DNA of 64,000 nt from Mucilaginibacter yixingensis (GCF_041080815.1 NZ_CP160205.1:1054001-1118000); one strand, 5' to 3'. Positions 41,531 to 51,981 are shown, counted from the stretch's first letter. The notes: generated by a model not told the origin, from the sequence alone. Translations and numbers: made by a program.

Positions 41531-42022
41531 TTAACGGGTAGCTAATCGTTCTTCAAAAAACAAGAAAGGCAAAAAACTTTCTACTCCCGATGTTATCCAA
41601 ACCGGTCCATTCTGGCAATACAATAAGATACGCATGGGCTGTTGTTGCATTTTCTCGCACTCGGCCATTACCTGCAGACAGGAACCGCAGGGGGTAACGG
41701 GTCTTACCAGTTCAAAATCATCGGTATGTGCGGTAACTGCAATGGCTTGTATCGGGTCGCCGGGATAGTTAGCTCCCCAATTAAACAGCGCGGTACGCTC
41801 GGCACACAAACCCGATGGGTAAGCCACATTTTCCTGATTGCTGCCATGAATAATCTTACCGCTTTGCAGCAGCAGTGCGGCACCTACCTTAAATTTTGAA
41901 TAAGGCGAATGCGAGTTGATTAAAGCCCGTACCGCCTCATGGCATAGTTGCCTGTCGGCAGCGGGGAGTTGTTCCACACTATCGTACTCTGTGAAACTTA
42001 TTTTTATTTCGTGATCTGTCAT
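41531..42022 (-). CDS. cdd: Cytidine deaminase
   Basis: 163 residues. Zinc ligands and catalytic glutamate are visible: CAERTALFNWG (Cys and Glu) and VTPCGSCLQVMAEC (two Cys), with the SPYSKFKVGAALLL start strand. It deaminates cytidine and deoxycytidine to uridine for pyrimidine salvage, in the cytoplasm. The last residues form the usual long loop of the tetrameric type. Upstream on the minus strand a TTTG-N18-TACATTGT pair resembles a promoter with one mismatch. SGNH hydrolase follows 3 nt later. Confidence 0.93.
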   Translation of the reverse strand: MTDHEIKISFTEYDSVEQLPAADRQLCHEAVRALINSHSPYSKFKVGAALLLQSGKIIHGSNQENVAYPSGLCAERTALFNWGANYPGDPIQAIAVTAHTDDFELVRPVTPCGSCLQVMAECEKMQQQPMRILLYCQNGPVWITSGVESFLPFLFFEERLATR

Positions 42023-42105
42023 TTTTTATACACCGCAAGAAAGCGGGGTAAACAATGTACGAAAATTTATTTATAATCAAATAAATAGCAGATTATAAAT
42101 CTAAC

Positions 42106-45100
42106 TTATCTGATAATAGTAATAGCCCCAGATAGTACCTGGTTTTTGTTATAGTTAAGATGCACTACGTAATAATAGGTTCCTGCCGGTAACGGCTGAC
42201 CATTAAAAGTACCGTCCCAGGCAATTGGATAACCAAGCGAATGGAATACCGGCGTGCCGTTACGATTAAAGACATCTACCGAGGCCTCAGGGTAAGCAAT
42301 TAGGCCGGTAATGTTCCAGGTATCGTTCGTGCCATCTCCATTTGGGGTAAAGGTATTGGCAATGGTAATAATCGGTCCAACTTTTATAAGTGTTTGAGAT
42401 GGATCGCTAACGCAATTGCGGCTATCGATTACTACCAGCGTATAGGTACGGTCAATATCGCCGGTTATTACCGGATTTTTGCGGGTCGGGTTGTCCATAT
42501 TGATGTTTGGCGACCACATGTAGCTTACATTTGGGTCGCTAACAGTTGGTTCCAGCGTAATTTGACGACCTTTGAGTACGTAGCGGACTCCGCCTGCATA
42601 AACGGTTGGTGGCGGTATAAATCGCATCACCATGTCATCATGTTCAATGTCACATTTGCTAAAATTACTATAGTGCAAGGTGAGTGTAACTGATCCTTTG
42701 GCAATGTCCTCCTTGCTCGGCATATAATAAGCGTTAGCTACATTGGCAGCAGGTGTGAATGTGCCGGAGCCGGAAGTCGTCCAATTTACCAGGCCTCCTT
42801 TAATAGATTTTCCTGCCAGTATGTTCACCACATTTTTAGAACACACATCCTGATCGGGCCCCGCGTCTACAGCTGGTGTAGGAGCAAAAGTGATGATTAC
42901 ATCATCGCTTACCGGGGTGCAGAAACCGGTTGACGACATGGTGAGTTTGACGGAGCCGTTCTCAATGTCTTCTTGTGATGGTATATATTGTGTGTTCAAG
43001 CTGCTGTTGGAGGTAAAAGCCCCTTTGCCGGATGTGGTCCAAATAACCACCTTATTATCGCTAGATGTGGTCCCTAAAAGATTAACGGGGTTTGGAAGCG
43101 GACATACCGTCTGATCATCACCCGCGTTAAATGTTGTTGGAGGCGATACTACCTTTACTTCTGCCTGGCCTGGCACGCTGGCGCAGCTATTATTGTTTAC
43201 TATTACATATAGCTTATAGGTACCTGACATGGCCGGCGTTGCATTTGAAATGCGGACTTCGGGCTGATTGCTGATATTGGTGTAACCGTTAGGCCCCTGC
43301 CAAATATAAGTAGGTATCGGGCCTGAAGACGCGGGGGCATTTAACACAATGTCCTGCCCAACGCAAACCGGACTGGTGGCACGTGCATCTGGAGTAGCAG
43401 GTTTAGGGTTTACAGTTACATGAAGGTCCTTTTGCTCGCCAGGACATCCATTGGCAGATACAGTAATATGATAAACCACCTCACCGCCTCCTGTGGTATT
43501 TTCAAGTATTTCATTGATCTGGGAAGATGATGGATCTCCCGCCTGTTTAACGGTTATGTTAGGAGACGAGATATCTCGCGTCCAGCTAAAAGTAGCCGAT
43601 GGTACGTTAGATTGTATTTGATAGCTAAAAGGATCAGTACTGCAGGCAGATAGTCTGGTCTCTGTATCGCTGGTAATAATTACTGTTGGGTTTACTGTTG
43701 CAAGTAAAGTGAAGGTGTTGGTACAATTGCCCTCTGTATAGTTAAATACATAAGGTACATCAATTGGCGCATCGGTGTTGTTATGCAGAATCTCCTGAAT
43801 GTTGGTAGCTTCTTGTCCCGTTACTGCTGCGTTGCTAATGCCGGTTACTTCGGCTCTGCTCCAGTTAAACTTGGTTTCGCTATTGCTAAAGCTAACCGTA
43901 TAATTGAGGGGACTTCCATTACAGATGGCCACTTTTTGCGGGCTGGTAGGACTCCCCAGCGGATTTACCGTAACCACATAAGTAAAAGTAGTGTTGCAAC
44001 TACCGGCTGTTGCTATAATATTGTAAGTAACATTAATGGGTGATGTGCCGGTGTTAATAAGTGTTTCGCTAATGCTGTTCTCTGCATGCATGGCAACAGC
44101 TGCATTGCTGATGCCGGGTACTGCTGGTCGTTCCCAGCTATAGGTAGCCCCCGGTGTATCTGATGTAATGCTGTAATTTTGAGCTATGCCGCTACATGCC
44201 GTGCCAGCCGCAGCGCTGGTAATAACGGGTGCAGGCACTATGCTAACATCTACCTGGGTTCTTGGCCCGGGGCAGCCATTAGCATTAATAGCTTGCACAT
44301 AAAATGAGATGTTGGCAGTAATAACCGGTGTTGTAAATGTTTTACCACTAAATAAAGGTGTGCCGCCAGTGGCTACATCGTACCATTCATAATTTCCGGT
44401 TGAACCATCGGCTATAAGTTGGGTTGTTGTGTTGATGCACGTCTGCCCCGGTTGCGCCACTGGTGCCGCCGGTATCGGACTGACATTTACCGTAACCGGT
44501 GCGCGATCACTAATATTACCCGATACAGTGGTTGATACATAGTAAGTTACGCTTTCCGTAACTACAGGAGTAATAAATTGAGGCCCGCTGGCCAATAGCG
44601 TGCCACCTGTGGGGGCATCATACCATTTATAAGCCCCTCCCGGGGCTGTGGCCATTAAAGTGACTGAACTACCACTACATACCGTAGGGTTTTGAACCGT
44701 AGGTGCCGATGGCTTAGGTATAATGGTGATGACAACGTCATCGCTTTTGGCGCCACAGTTACCCGATGGCTGGCCTGAAGTGAGCCTAAGTGTAACAGAA
44801 GCCTCGTTAGGGGCCGGGGTGTAAACCGCGTTAAGCGTGTTTCTGTCGGGAGAAAAGGTTCCGTTTCCGCCGGTCCAGCTGCCAGTAGTAACACCGCCAA
44901 TAACTGATCCGGATAGTTGTACAGGAACTCCTGCGTTTACTATTTGGTCGGGCCCCGCGTTTACCAATACGCCTGCTCCTATAGTTACTGATGTTGTTTT
45001 AGATGCCTGCGGACAGGTGCCGTTAGCCGCAATGGTATTGGTAACCGTATAGGTGCCTGGTGCTGATCGTTGCAGATCAATTACGCCGGTAGCCGGATCA

Positions 45101-47451
45101 ATAAACACCAGCCCTGCAGGCGTGGCCGAAAAACTGCCCTCTGTAGCGCCGGTAGGGAAATTAGGTTTTGGATTGGCTCCGTATTGGCAAAAAGGGCCTG
45201 CATAGCTAAATGTCGCATTGGGCGTTATGACAATGCTTAACGGAGATTGTGTTTGCGCATGGCATGACTCGTTGCCAATGAAAGTAATAGTATAGCTTTT
45301 AGGCAAACTATTGGCAATGTCAATCTCGCCCGTAGTGGCATTAATAAATTTTAAACCAGCGGGTGAGGCCGTAAACGTGCCTCCGGTTGGGTCGCTGATG
45401 GTTGGAGTGGGGTTGCTGCCGGTTTTACAATAAGTAGAAGATGGGTACTCAAACTGAGGATAGTCAATTTGAACAACCGGTACATTTACGGCAACGCGCG
45501 AACTTAAACACTCGCCAACCCGATTTTGCGCATAATACGTGGTTGATTGATATAATGCAGGCGTGGTAAAAACATTGCCTACAGCTAATTGACCGCCGCC
45601 CGTGGGGGCATCATACCAGGTAACTATACCTCCGTCTGCTACCGATGCGGTAATTTGTGCTTTGCTGCCCGGACAAATAGCGGTAACGGCCGATACAACC
45701 GGAGCCGCCGGCGCGGCGTTAACTGTAACAGTGGCTGGTTTACGAGCGCTAGAGCAATTGCCTGTTGTTGTTTGTACATAGTAGGTAGTTGTAGTGGTCA
45801 AAGCAGGGGTAGTCCACGATGCGTTTGTAGATAAAAGCGTGCCGCCGGTTGGCGCATCATACCACTGGTAATTGTCGGCGCTTGATGCCGTAAGTGTTGC
45901 CGTAGTACCCGGGCAAATGCTAACGTTGTTGGTGGTTGGTGGTTGTACAGAAGTTAATACCGTAACAGGCACAGCAGTACGCGGACTAACGCATCCGTTT
46001 ACGGTTGTTTGCACATAAAACGTAGTATTTGCCGCCAGTGCCGGTGTTGTGTAAGTGGCCCCGCTAAAAAGCGAGTTGCCTCCGGCAGGTACATCAAACC
46101 ATTCGTAATTTCCACCCGGGGCGGTGGCGGTAAGTACAGCAGAGGTATTGGCACAAACCGGAACAGGCGTAGATACAGCAGGCGCCGGTGGCACCGGGGT
46201 AACACTTACCTGCAGCGGTGTTAGCGTACTTACGCAGCTGCCATTTAGCGTTTGTACATAATAAGTAGCGGGGCTGGTAAGTGCTGGTGTATTATAAGTA
46301 TTACCTGTTGCCAATAGTTGTGTGCCGGCGGCATCAGCATACCAGTTAAAGGTAGTGCTTGATGTTGAGCTAGCCGTAAGTGTAGTGCCGGTACCTGAAC
46401 ATACGGTAGCAGGTTGCGTAACCGGCGCGTCTGGGATAGGATTAACAGTAATGGTTACTTCGGTACGTAAACTAGAGCAGCCATTTAAGGTGCTTTGTAC
46501 CCAATATTTTTTTGTTTCAGTAAGGGCAGGAGTGGTATAATCTGGACTGCTGATGAGGGATGTACCACCTGATGGTACATCAAACCAATCTAACAAGCCA
46601 TTGCCGGACGCATGTAAGTTTGCCGTTGATCCTGTACATATGGCAAAGCTGGCGGCAGTTGGTGCCTGCGGATATGGAGTAACAACTATTGTTGCCGGTG
46701 TTGGTGCACTTGAACAACCATTGGTAGTAGCAACCACATAATAGGTGGTAGTACTGGTTAGCGGTGGCGATACAAAGGTAGAACCAGTACCTACCTGGTT
46801 ACCGTTAGGTGCATCGTACCATGTGTAGCTATCGCCGCCGGTGGCGCTCACGGTGCCGGTGGTGCCAGCGCAAGTAGTGCTTCCCTGGGTAGTAGGATTA
46901 CTGCTCAGACTTACAATTACCAGCGTGCGGCTGCTGACACAGGTGCCAACAATAGTTTCTACATAATAAAAGGTCTGATCCTGGATGGGCGGAGTTTGGA
47001 AAACGTTACCTGAAAAAACGGGGGTGCCACCCACCGGCACCGTGTACCAGTTATAGGTACCTCCCGGGGCGGTAGCTGTAAGCGTTGCAGGTGTACCCCG
47101 ACAAACTATAGCCCCTGTTGCTGTTGGCGCAGGTGGCGCCGGCGTTTCTATAACGTTTATATTTTGTACAACAGGTTGACAGCCCTGCGTTTTATCAGTT
47201 ACGGTAACAGTGTATGTCCCTCCTTTGTTAACCGATGCTGTATTAGTGATATCGCCAGTGCTCCATACATAACTGTAAGGTCCGGTACCATCAGTTGCTG
47301 TGGCCGTAAGCACAACAGCATTGCCAGAGCAAATAATGCCATTGTTAGAGGCATCAATGCTCACCTTAAGCGTACAATCCTGGCCAAAAACTGGTGCTAT
47401 GGCACCTAACAACAACACAATAAAAATCCCAACCCTTTTGTAAATGGTCAT
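42106..47451 (-). CDS. Large secreted Ig-repeat protein with T9SS type-B C-terminal domain
   Basis: 1781 residues. Residues 1-23 are a signal peptide. Nine diverged units of about 80 residues carry the core YxWYDxPTGG with TTPALT...TYYVQT, the CHU-type Ig-like repeat. Seven are consecutive in the first 700 residues and two lie further on. Several PKD/Ig-like domains with DAGPDQ or NAGDDQTV strands follow. The C-terminus (IANTFTPNGDGTNDTWNI, AWDGTFNGQPLPAGTYYYVV, LSGAITIIR) is the gliding-motility-associated type-B sorting domain. It is exported by the type IX system and attached to the cell surface, probably as an adhesin; no enzyme domain is visible. Confidence 0.9.
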   Translation of the reverse strand: MTIYKRVGIFIVLLLGAIAPVFGQDCTLKVSIDASNNGIICSGNAVVLTATATDGTGPYSYVWSTGDITNTASVNKGGTYTVTVTDKTQGCQPVVQNINVIETPAPPAPTATGAIVCRGTPATLTATAPGGTYNWYTVPVGGTPVFSGNVFQTPPIQDQTFYYVETIVGTCVSSRTLVIVSLSSNPTTQGSTTCAGTTGTVSATGGDSYTWYDAPNGNQVGTGSTFVSPPLTSTTTYYVVATTNGCSSAPTPATIVVTPYPQAPTAASFAICTGSTANLHASGNGLLDWFDVPSGGTSLISSPDYTTPALTETKKYWVQSTLNGCSSLRTEVTITVNPIPDAPVTQPATVCSGTGTTLTASSTSSTTFNWYADAAGTQLLATGNTYNTPALTSPATYYVQTLNGSCVSTLTPLQVSVTPVPPAPAVSTPVPVCANTSAVLTATAPGGNYEWFDVPAGGNSLFSGATYTTPALAANTTFYVQTTVNGCVSPRTAVPVTVLTSVQPPTTNNVSICPGTTATLTASSADNYQWYDAPTGGTLLSTNASWTTPALTTTTTYYVQTTTGNCSSARKPATVTVNAAPAAPVVSAVTAICPGSKAQITASVADGGIVTWYDAPTGGGQLAVGNVFTTPALYQSTTYYAQNRVGECLSSRVAVNVPVVQIDYPQFEYPSSTYCKTGSNPTPTISDPTGGTFTASPAGLKFINATTGEIDIANSLPKSYTITFIGNESCHAQTQSPLSIVITPNATFSYAGPFCQYGANPKPNFPTGATEGSFSATPAGLVFIDPATGVIDLQRSAPGTYTVTNTIAANGTCPQASKTTSVTIGAGVLVNAGPDQIVNAGVPVQLSGSVIGGVTTGSWTGGNGTFSPDRNTLNAVYTPAPNEASVTLRLTSGQPSGNCGAKSDDVVITIIPKPSAPTVQNPTVCSGSSVTLMATAPGGAYKWYDAPTGGTLLASGPQFITPVVTESVTYYVSTTVSGNISDRAPVTVNVSPIPAAPVAQPGQTCINTTTQLIADGSTGNYEWYDVATGGTPLFSGKTFTTPVITANISFYVQAINANGCPGPRTQVDVSIVPAPVITSAAAGTACSGIAQNYSITSDTPGATYSWERPAVPGISNAAVAMHAENSISETLINTGTSPINVTYNIIATAGSCNTTFTYVVTVNPLGSPTSPQKVAICNGSPLNYTVSFSNSETKFNWSRAEVTGISNAAVTGQEATNIQEILHNNTDAPIDVPYVFNYTEGNCTNTFTLLATVNPTVIITSDTETRLSACSTDPFSYQIQSNVPSATFSWTRDISSPNITVKQAGDPSSSQINEILENTTGGGEVVYHITVSANGCPGEQKDLHVTVNPKPATPDARATSPVCVGQDIVLNAPASSGPIPTYIWQGPNGYTNISNQPEVRISNATPAMSGTYKLYVIVNNNSCASVPGQAEVKVVSPPTTFNAGDDQTVCPLPNPVNLLGTTSSDNKVVIWTTSGKGAFTSNSSLNTQYIPSQEDIENGSVKLTMSSTGFCTPVSDDVIITFAPTPAVDAGPDQDVCSKNVVNILAGKSIKGGLVNWTTSGSGTFTPAANVANAYYMPSKEDIAKGSVTLTLHYSNFSKCDIEHDDMVMRFIPPPTVYAGGVRYVLKGRQITLEPTVSDPNVSYMWSPNINMDNPTRKNPVITGDIDRTYTLVVIDSRNCVSDPSQTLIKVGPIITIANTFTPNGDGTNDTWNITGLIAYPEASVDVFNRNGTPVFHSLGYPIAWDGTFNGQPLPAGTYYYVVHLNYNKNQVLSGAITIIR

Positions 47452-47846
47452 TTCAAATCAGCAACCTTTTGTTAAAGCAATAGCTCAAAAGCCTGTAATC
47501 AGGCATGTTATTTCGCGTTCCTAATGTTTTATTACCTAACTGGGCAGGTAATATTTAATGAGTACGGCCTTATCGGTAAATGTGGGGCAAAAATAAAAAT
47601 GTATGTTAAAATTGCCACCCCGACGGGCAACTTGTGAGAAGGTAGGATTTGTTAATCAGCCATTAATACGTAAAAACGAAACAAAAGGTTGGGAAGAAGT
47701 AAAAGAATTGATAAAAACTTAACATGGCATAGGCATGTAAGCCATTGTTTTAATACTGTAAAGCTTAAAAATATTATTACGCACGGCGTATTTGTAATTC
47801 TGCTGAAACAAAACAACCAGCGTGTGGCTTATATCTCTAAAAATTA
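47452..47846. other. 395-nt divergent intergenic region
   Basis: Lies between the large Ig-repeat gene (minus) and a small membrane gene (plus). It is AT-rich. A TATTTTTG -7-like octamer lies on the minus strand at 47588-47595, but no TTG at the required spacing. No ORF, RNA fold or clear repeat was noticed. Confidence 0.5.
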
Positions 47847-48065
47847 ATGATGAATAAGAGCATAGGCATAATTTTGTTGGGCATAGGTATTATTATGCTT
47901 GTATGGACTGGTTTTACTTACACCAGGAAAGAGAAAATAATAGATGCGGGTCCTATACAAGTGTCGGCTGATAGAGAACACACGGTAAACTGGTCGCCTT
48001 ATGCAGGTGGGATATTAGTGGCTGGTGGTATAGTGTTGTTGCTGGCAAAGAAGAAAGGTAACTGA
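47847..48065 (+). CDS. Small two-helix membrane protein
   Basis: 72 residues. Helix 1 is IGIILLGIGIIMLVWTGFTY, then a short TRKEKIIDAGPIQVSADR loop and helix 2 GGILVAGGIVLLLA. This plan of two helices around a charged connector is common as an uncharacterised family in Bacteroidota. It lies 165 nt upstream of parC. Function is unknown. Confidence 0.7.
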   Translation: MMNKSIGIILLGIGIIMLVWTGFTYTRKEKIIDAGPIQVSADREHTVNWSPYAGGILVAGGIVLLLAKKKGN

Positions 48066-48230
48066 CTTCCGGATATATGAACCCGGGTTTTAGATAGATT
48101 GTGGGTCCCAAATTGATATGTGGATATGTTTAGCTTGAAGTATGCGTATTCAAAGTTAACATGTGTAAAACTTCATCACCTTAAAACATCGGGCTATACT
48201 TATATTTACCCATCTATTTTTTAGCTACGC

Positions 48231-50966
48231 ATGAGTGAAGATCTAAGCCCTGACGAATTAAACAGTTCCGAAGATAACAAGCTCCATAACATTACCTCTC
48301 TTGATGGCCTGTACGAAAACTGGTTTCTGGATTACGCATCGTATGTAATTCTTGACCGTGCCGTACCGCACATTAATGATGGTTTGAAACCCGTTCAGCG
48401 CCGTATCCTGCACTCGCTGAAGGAGATGGACGACGGACGTTTTAACAAGGCCGCCAACGTTATTGGTAACACCATGAAGTATCACCCCCACGGCGATGCT
48501 TCTATTGGCGATGCCATGGTACAGATTGGGCAAAAGAATTTGCTGATTGATACCCAGGGTAACTGGGGCAACATCCTCACCGGCGACTCGGCCGCTGCGC
48601 CGCGTTACATTGAGGGGCGCTTATCTAAATTTGCTAACGAAGTAGTTTTTAACCCCGATACCACCAACTGGCAGGCCAGCTATGATGGCCGTAATAAAGA
48701 GCCTATCACCTTGCCGGTTAAGTTTCCGCTGCTACTGGCCCAGGGGGCAGAGGGTATCGCCGTGGGTTTGGCCACCAAGATTTTACCACACAACTTTGTA
48801 GAGCTGCTGGATGCTTCGATCGAGATACTGAAAGGCAACCGTGCCAACCTGATGCCGGATTTCCCGACGGGCGGTATGGCCGATTGCTCTGCCTATAATG
48901 AAGGACAGCGTGGTGGCCGTGTGCGCGTACGTGCCCGCATCGTGGAGCGCGATAAAAAAACGCTTGCCATTACCGAAGTCCCTTTCAGTACCACCACCGG
49001 TGGATTGATTGACAGCGTGATCAGCGCTAACGATAAGGGTAAGATCAAGATCAAAAAGATTGAAGATAACACCGCCAAAACGGTAGAGATTATTGTGCAC
49101 CTGGCGCCGGGTATTTCGCCCGATGTAACCATTGATGCACTTTACGCCTTTACCGATTGCGAGGTTTCCATCTCTCCAAATACCTGTGTTATCCGTGATG
49201 ATAAGCCGCACTTTATGAGTGTGAACGATATTCTGGAAGAGTGCACGCTGAATACCAAAGATCTGCTGAAGCAGGAATTGGAGATCAGGCTGAATGAGTT
49301 GAAAGAGAAGATCTTCTTCAGCTCGTTGCTTAAGATTTTTATCCAGGAAGGGATGTATAAAAATCCGGAGTATGAAAACTCGGGTAACTTTGAGGTAGTG
49401 GTTGATGTGCTGAACAAATTGTTTACACCTTTCCTCTCACAGTTTTATCGCCCTATACTTTCTGAAGATTATAAAAGGCTGATTGATAAGCCAATGAGTA
49501 GCATCACCCGCTTTGACGTGAAAAAGGCGGATGAGCAGATGAAGGCGCTGGAAGAGGAAATCAAAGAAATCAAACATAATCTCAAACATCTCACTCAATA
49601 CGCTATCGACTGGTTTGAGCGCCTGAAAGCCAAATTTGGTAAAGACCGCGAGCGCAGAACCGAATTGCGAGTGTTTGACAAGGTTGAGGCCACCCAGGTA
49701 GCGTTGGCTAACGTGAAATTATACGTTAACCGCGAAGATGGCTTCATTGGTACCGGCTTGAAGAAGGATGAGTTTGTGGGTGATTGCTCGGATATTGACG
49801 AGATTATTGTGTTCCGCGGAGATGGTAAGTTTACGGTAACTAAGGTACAGGAGAAAGTGTTTGTTGGTAAGGATATCGTCCATGTAGCCGTGTTTAAAAA
49901 GAACGACGAGCGCACGGTTTACAACATGATCTACAAGGATGGCGAGAGCGGCATTACTTATGTAAAACGTTTCAGCGTGGTAGGGGTAACCCGCGATAAG
50001 GAGTACGATCTTACCAAAGGCACCAAAGGCAGTCGTTTACTTTACTTCAGTGCCAACCCTAATGGCGAGGCCGAGGTGGTGAACATCCAGCTCAAGCCCC
50101 ATTCTAAATTAAAGAAGCTTCAGTTTGATGAGGATTTTGCAGAGCTGGCCATTAAAGGGCGTGGCTCTATGGGGAACATATTGACCAAGTATCCGGTTAA
50201 AAAGATTGTGCTGAAAAGCAAAGGTGTATCAACCCTGGCTGGGCGCAAGATCTGGTTTGATGATGTGCTGAAACGCCTCAATGCTGACGGTCGTGGTAAA
50301 TACCTGGGCGAGTTTGACGGAGAAGATAAAGTGCTCACTGTTTTTGGCAATGGTAGCTATGAACTGGCTAGTTTTGATCTGAATAACCACTTTGACGACA
50401 AAATGCTGTCGATCGAAAAATACAATCCTGAGAAAGTTTACAGCGTGGTGCATTATGATGGTAAGTCTAAAAACTACCTGGTTAAACGCTTCACGTTTGA
50501 AAATATAGCCATTGGCAAACAAACCAGCTTTATTAGTGATGAAGGTGGTTCAAAAATGGTGCTCATCTCAGGCGCTGCTCAGGTTGTGGTATCTGTAGAG
50601 CAATTGAAAGGTAAAGCACAGGCAGCTGAAACGGTTGAACTAAACCTGGCCGATTTGATTGATGTGAAAGGGATGAAAGCTATGGGGAATCGTCTTTCGG
50701 CGCATACGGTTGAGAAAGTAACACTCATCAGCGAGCATGACGATGAGAACGACGTGCCGGATCCGGAACCAAATAGTGTAGATGATACCAATATCACCAT
50801 CACCCCTGAAGATAAAACAGGCGAGGATGCGCAGCCAAATGCTGAACCGCAGGTATCGGCAGAGCCAAGCCCGAAGAAGGTTGATTTTGAGATTACCAAT
50901 CCGGATGATATCGATCTGAATGATAAAGACAAATCTGATGATAGCGGTCAGTTAGGGTTGTTTTAA
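48231..50966 (+). CDS. parC: Topoisomerase IV subunit A
   Basis: 911 residues. The breakage-reunion domain starts LYENWFLDYASYVILDRAVP, and the catalytic tyrosine Tyr126 is in AAAPRYIEGRLS. TMKYHPHGDASIGDAM holds the quinolone-resistance region. The C-terminal part has propeller-like repeats followed by an acidic, disordered tail (about residues 840-911) ending GQLGLF. With ParE it decatenates daughter chromosomes. Bacteroidota ParC and GyrA are close; the length, the start SEDLSPDEL and lack of GyrA-box favour ParC. No parE is next to it here. Confidence 0.88.
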   Translation: MSEDLSPDELNSSEDNKLHNITSLDGLYENWFLDYASYVILDRAVPHINDGLKPVQRRILHSLKEMDDGRFNKAANVIGNTMKYHPHGDASIGDAMVQIGQKNLLIDTQGNWGNILTGDSAAAPRYIEGRLSKFANEVVFNPDTTNWQASYDGRNKEPITLPVKFPLLLAQGAEGIAVGLATKILPHNFVELLDASIEILKGNRANLMPDFPTGGMADCSAYNEGQRGGRVRVRARIVERDKKTLAITEVPFSTTTGGLIDSVISANDKGKIKIKKIEDNTAKTVEIIVHLAPGISPDVTIDALYAFTDCEVSISPNTCVIRDDKPHFMSVNDILEECTLNTKDLLKQELEIRLNELKEKIFFSSLLKIFIQEGMYKNPEYENSGNFEVVVDVLNKLFTPFLSQFYRPILSEDYKRLIDKPMSSITRFDVKKADEQMKALEEEIKEIKHNLKHLTQYAIDWFERLKAKFGKDRERRTELRVFDKVEATQVALANVKLYVNREDGFIGTGLKKDEFVGDCSDIDEIIVFRGDGKFTVTKVQEKVFVGKDIVHVAVFKKNDERTVYNMIYKDGESGITYVKRFSVVGVTRDKEYDLTKGTKGSRLLYFSANPNGEAEVVNIQLKPHSKLKKLQFDEDFAELAIKGRGSMGNILTKYPVKKIVLKSKGVSTLAGRKIWFDDVLKRLNADGRGKYLGEFDGEDKVLTVFGNGSYELASFDLNNHFDDKMLSIEKYNPEKVYSVVHYDGKSKNYLVKRFTFENIAIGKQTSFISDEGGSKMVLISGAAQVVVSVEQLKGKAQAAETVELNLADLIDVKGMKAMGNRLSAHTVEKVTLISEHDDENDVPDPEPNSVDDTNITITPEDKTGEDAQPNAEPQVSAEPSPKKVDFEITNPDDIDLNDKDKSDDSGQLGLF

Positions 50967-50998
50967 CCAGCCTGAACTTCGTCCCTTATAAAGTGTTT

Positions 50999-51117
50999 GT
51001 CATTGCGAGGCACGAAGCAATCTCGTCGTAAGATATTCGGATATGCATGTCCGATGTGAATGTGACGAGATTGCTTAGTCACCCCGACGCTTTTCCCTTG
51101 CTGCTCCTCGCAATGAC
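50999..51117. repeat. GTCATTGCGAG dispersed palindromic repeat
   Basis: It runs from GTCATTGCGAGGCACGAAGC to CTCCTCGCAATGAC, with inner GAAGCAATCTCGTCG and GACGAGATTGCTTAG. It separates convergent parC and the methyltransferase gene. Confidence 0.75.
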
Positions 51118-51130
51118 AGCAAAGGATACA

Positions 51131-51889
51131 TTACACCTCGCCCAGATAAACCTCAGTCTGATATTTCACGCGCACTTTGCCGTTTACCTGGTGGGCTGCA
51201 AAAATGGCTTTCAAATCCTGAAAAAATTGCTGCCCCTGCTCGGTATCGGGCGTTGGTACGTATGATGATGAGGATGCGCGGCCAATCAATCCTTCTTCAT
51301 CAAAATCCTGATGATTAGGGAAACGGGTGAGGGTGTACTTGCCGTCTTTAAAAAAGGCCGCAAAATCCGACTCTTTTAAATTCTGGTGATTTACGCGTTT
51401 GTAATCGGTGCCTTCCTGCTGTAGCAGCAATTCATAAGCTATCGAAAATTCATCGCCCTCTACGTCCCGGTTATTCCAGATCAGGGCTACCTGTCCGCCT
51501 GATTTCAGTATCCGCTTAAATTCTTCTTTGGTAGGGTGTGGGTTAAACCAATGGAAGGCCTGTGCGCAGGTAATCAAATCAACGCTGTTATTTTTCAGGC
51601 CGGTAGTTTCGGCTGTGCCGTTCAGGGAGTGGAAGTTTTTATTTGCTCCCAGTTCTTGCGCCGCAAAATTGCGCATGGCATCGTTGGGTTCAACGGCGTA
51701 AACGGTATAACCGTCATTGAGCAATAGCTGCGAGAAAATGCCTGTGCCAGAACCAACGTCGGCTATCGTTGCGTGGTTAGTTAACCCGCATTTATCATGT
51801 AAAAGTTTCAGTACTGCATCAGGGTAGCCGGGGCGGTATTTAGCATAACTATCTACGCGGTCGGTAAAGCGTTTGGTTGAGTCACTCAT
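51131..51889 (-). CDS. Class I SAM-dependent methyltransferase
   Basis: 252 residues. Motif I is IADVGSGTGIFSQLLL (glycine loop), the acidic residue in VYAVEPNDAMRNFAAQ binds the SAM ribose, and motif post-I is LNGTAETTGLKNNSVDLITCA. This is the Methyltransf_11 fold. The long C-terminal half (YTLTRFPNHQDF, LIGRASSSSYVPTPDTE) resembles small-molecule methyltransferases. The substrate is not evident. Confidence 0.88.
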   Translation of the reverse strand: MSDSTKRFTDRVDSYAKYRPGYPDAVLKLLHDKCGLTNHATIADVGSGTGIFSQLLLNDGYTVYAVEPNDAMRNFAAQELGANKNFHSLNGTAETTGLKNNSVDLITCAQAFHWFNPHPTKEEFKRILKSGGQVALIWNNRDVEGDEFSIAYELLLQQEGTDYKRVNHQNLKESDFAAFFKDGKYTLTRFPNHQDFDEEGLIGRASSSSYVPTPDTEQGQQFFQDLKAIFAAHQVNGKVRVKYQTEVYLGEV

Positions 51890-51916
51890 AATAATAGGGG
51901 TCTGGCAAATTGATGT

Positions 51917-51951
51917 AAAAAAAGAAGGCGAGCTGTTTAAAGCGCGCCTTC
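51917..51951 (-). terminator. Terminator after the small coiled-coil protein gene
   Basis: GAAGGCG (51924-51930) pairs with CGCCTTC (51945-51951); on the minus strand TTTTTTTAC follows. It sits past the stop of the gene ending at 51982. Confidence 0.7.
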
Positions 51952-51981
51952 AAGTATAAAAAATTTAATGTTATTTCAGTT

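Noticed and set aside
42106..47451. Tandem units of the Ig-repeat gene considered as a CRISPR or other DNA array
   Set aside because: Units are about 240 nt, diverged, in frame and translate to an Ig-like fold, so they are protein repeats.
48231..50966. Assignment of this gene as gyrA
   Set aside because: Length, N-terminus and the lack of a clear GyrA-box favour parC, though a search would settle it.
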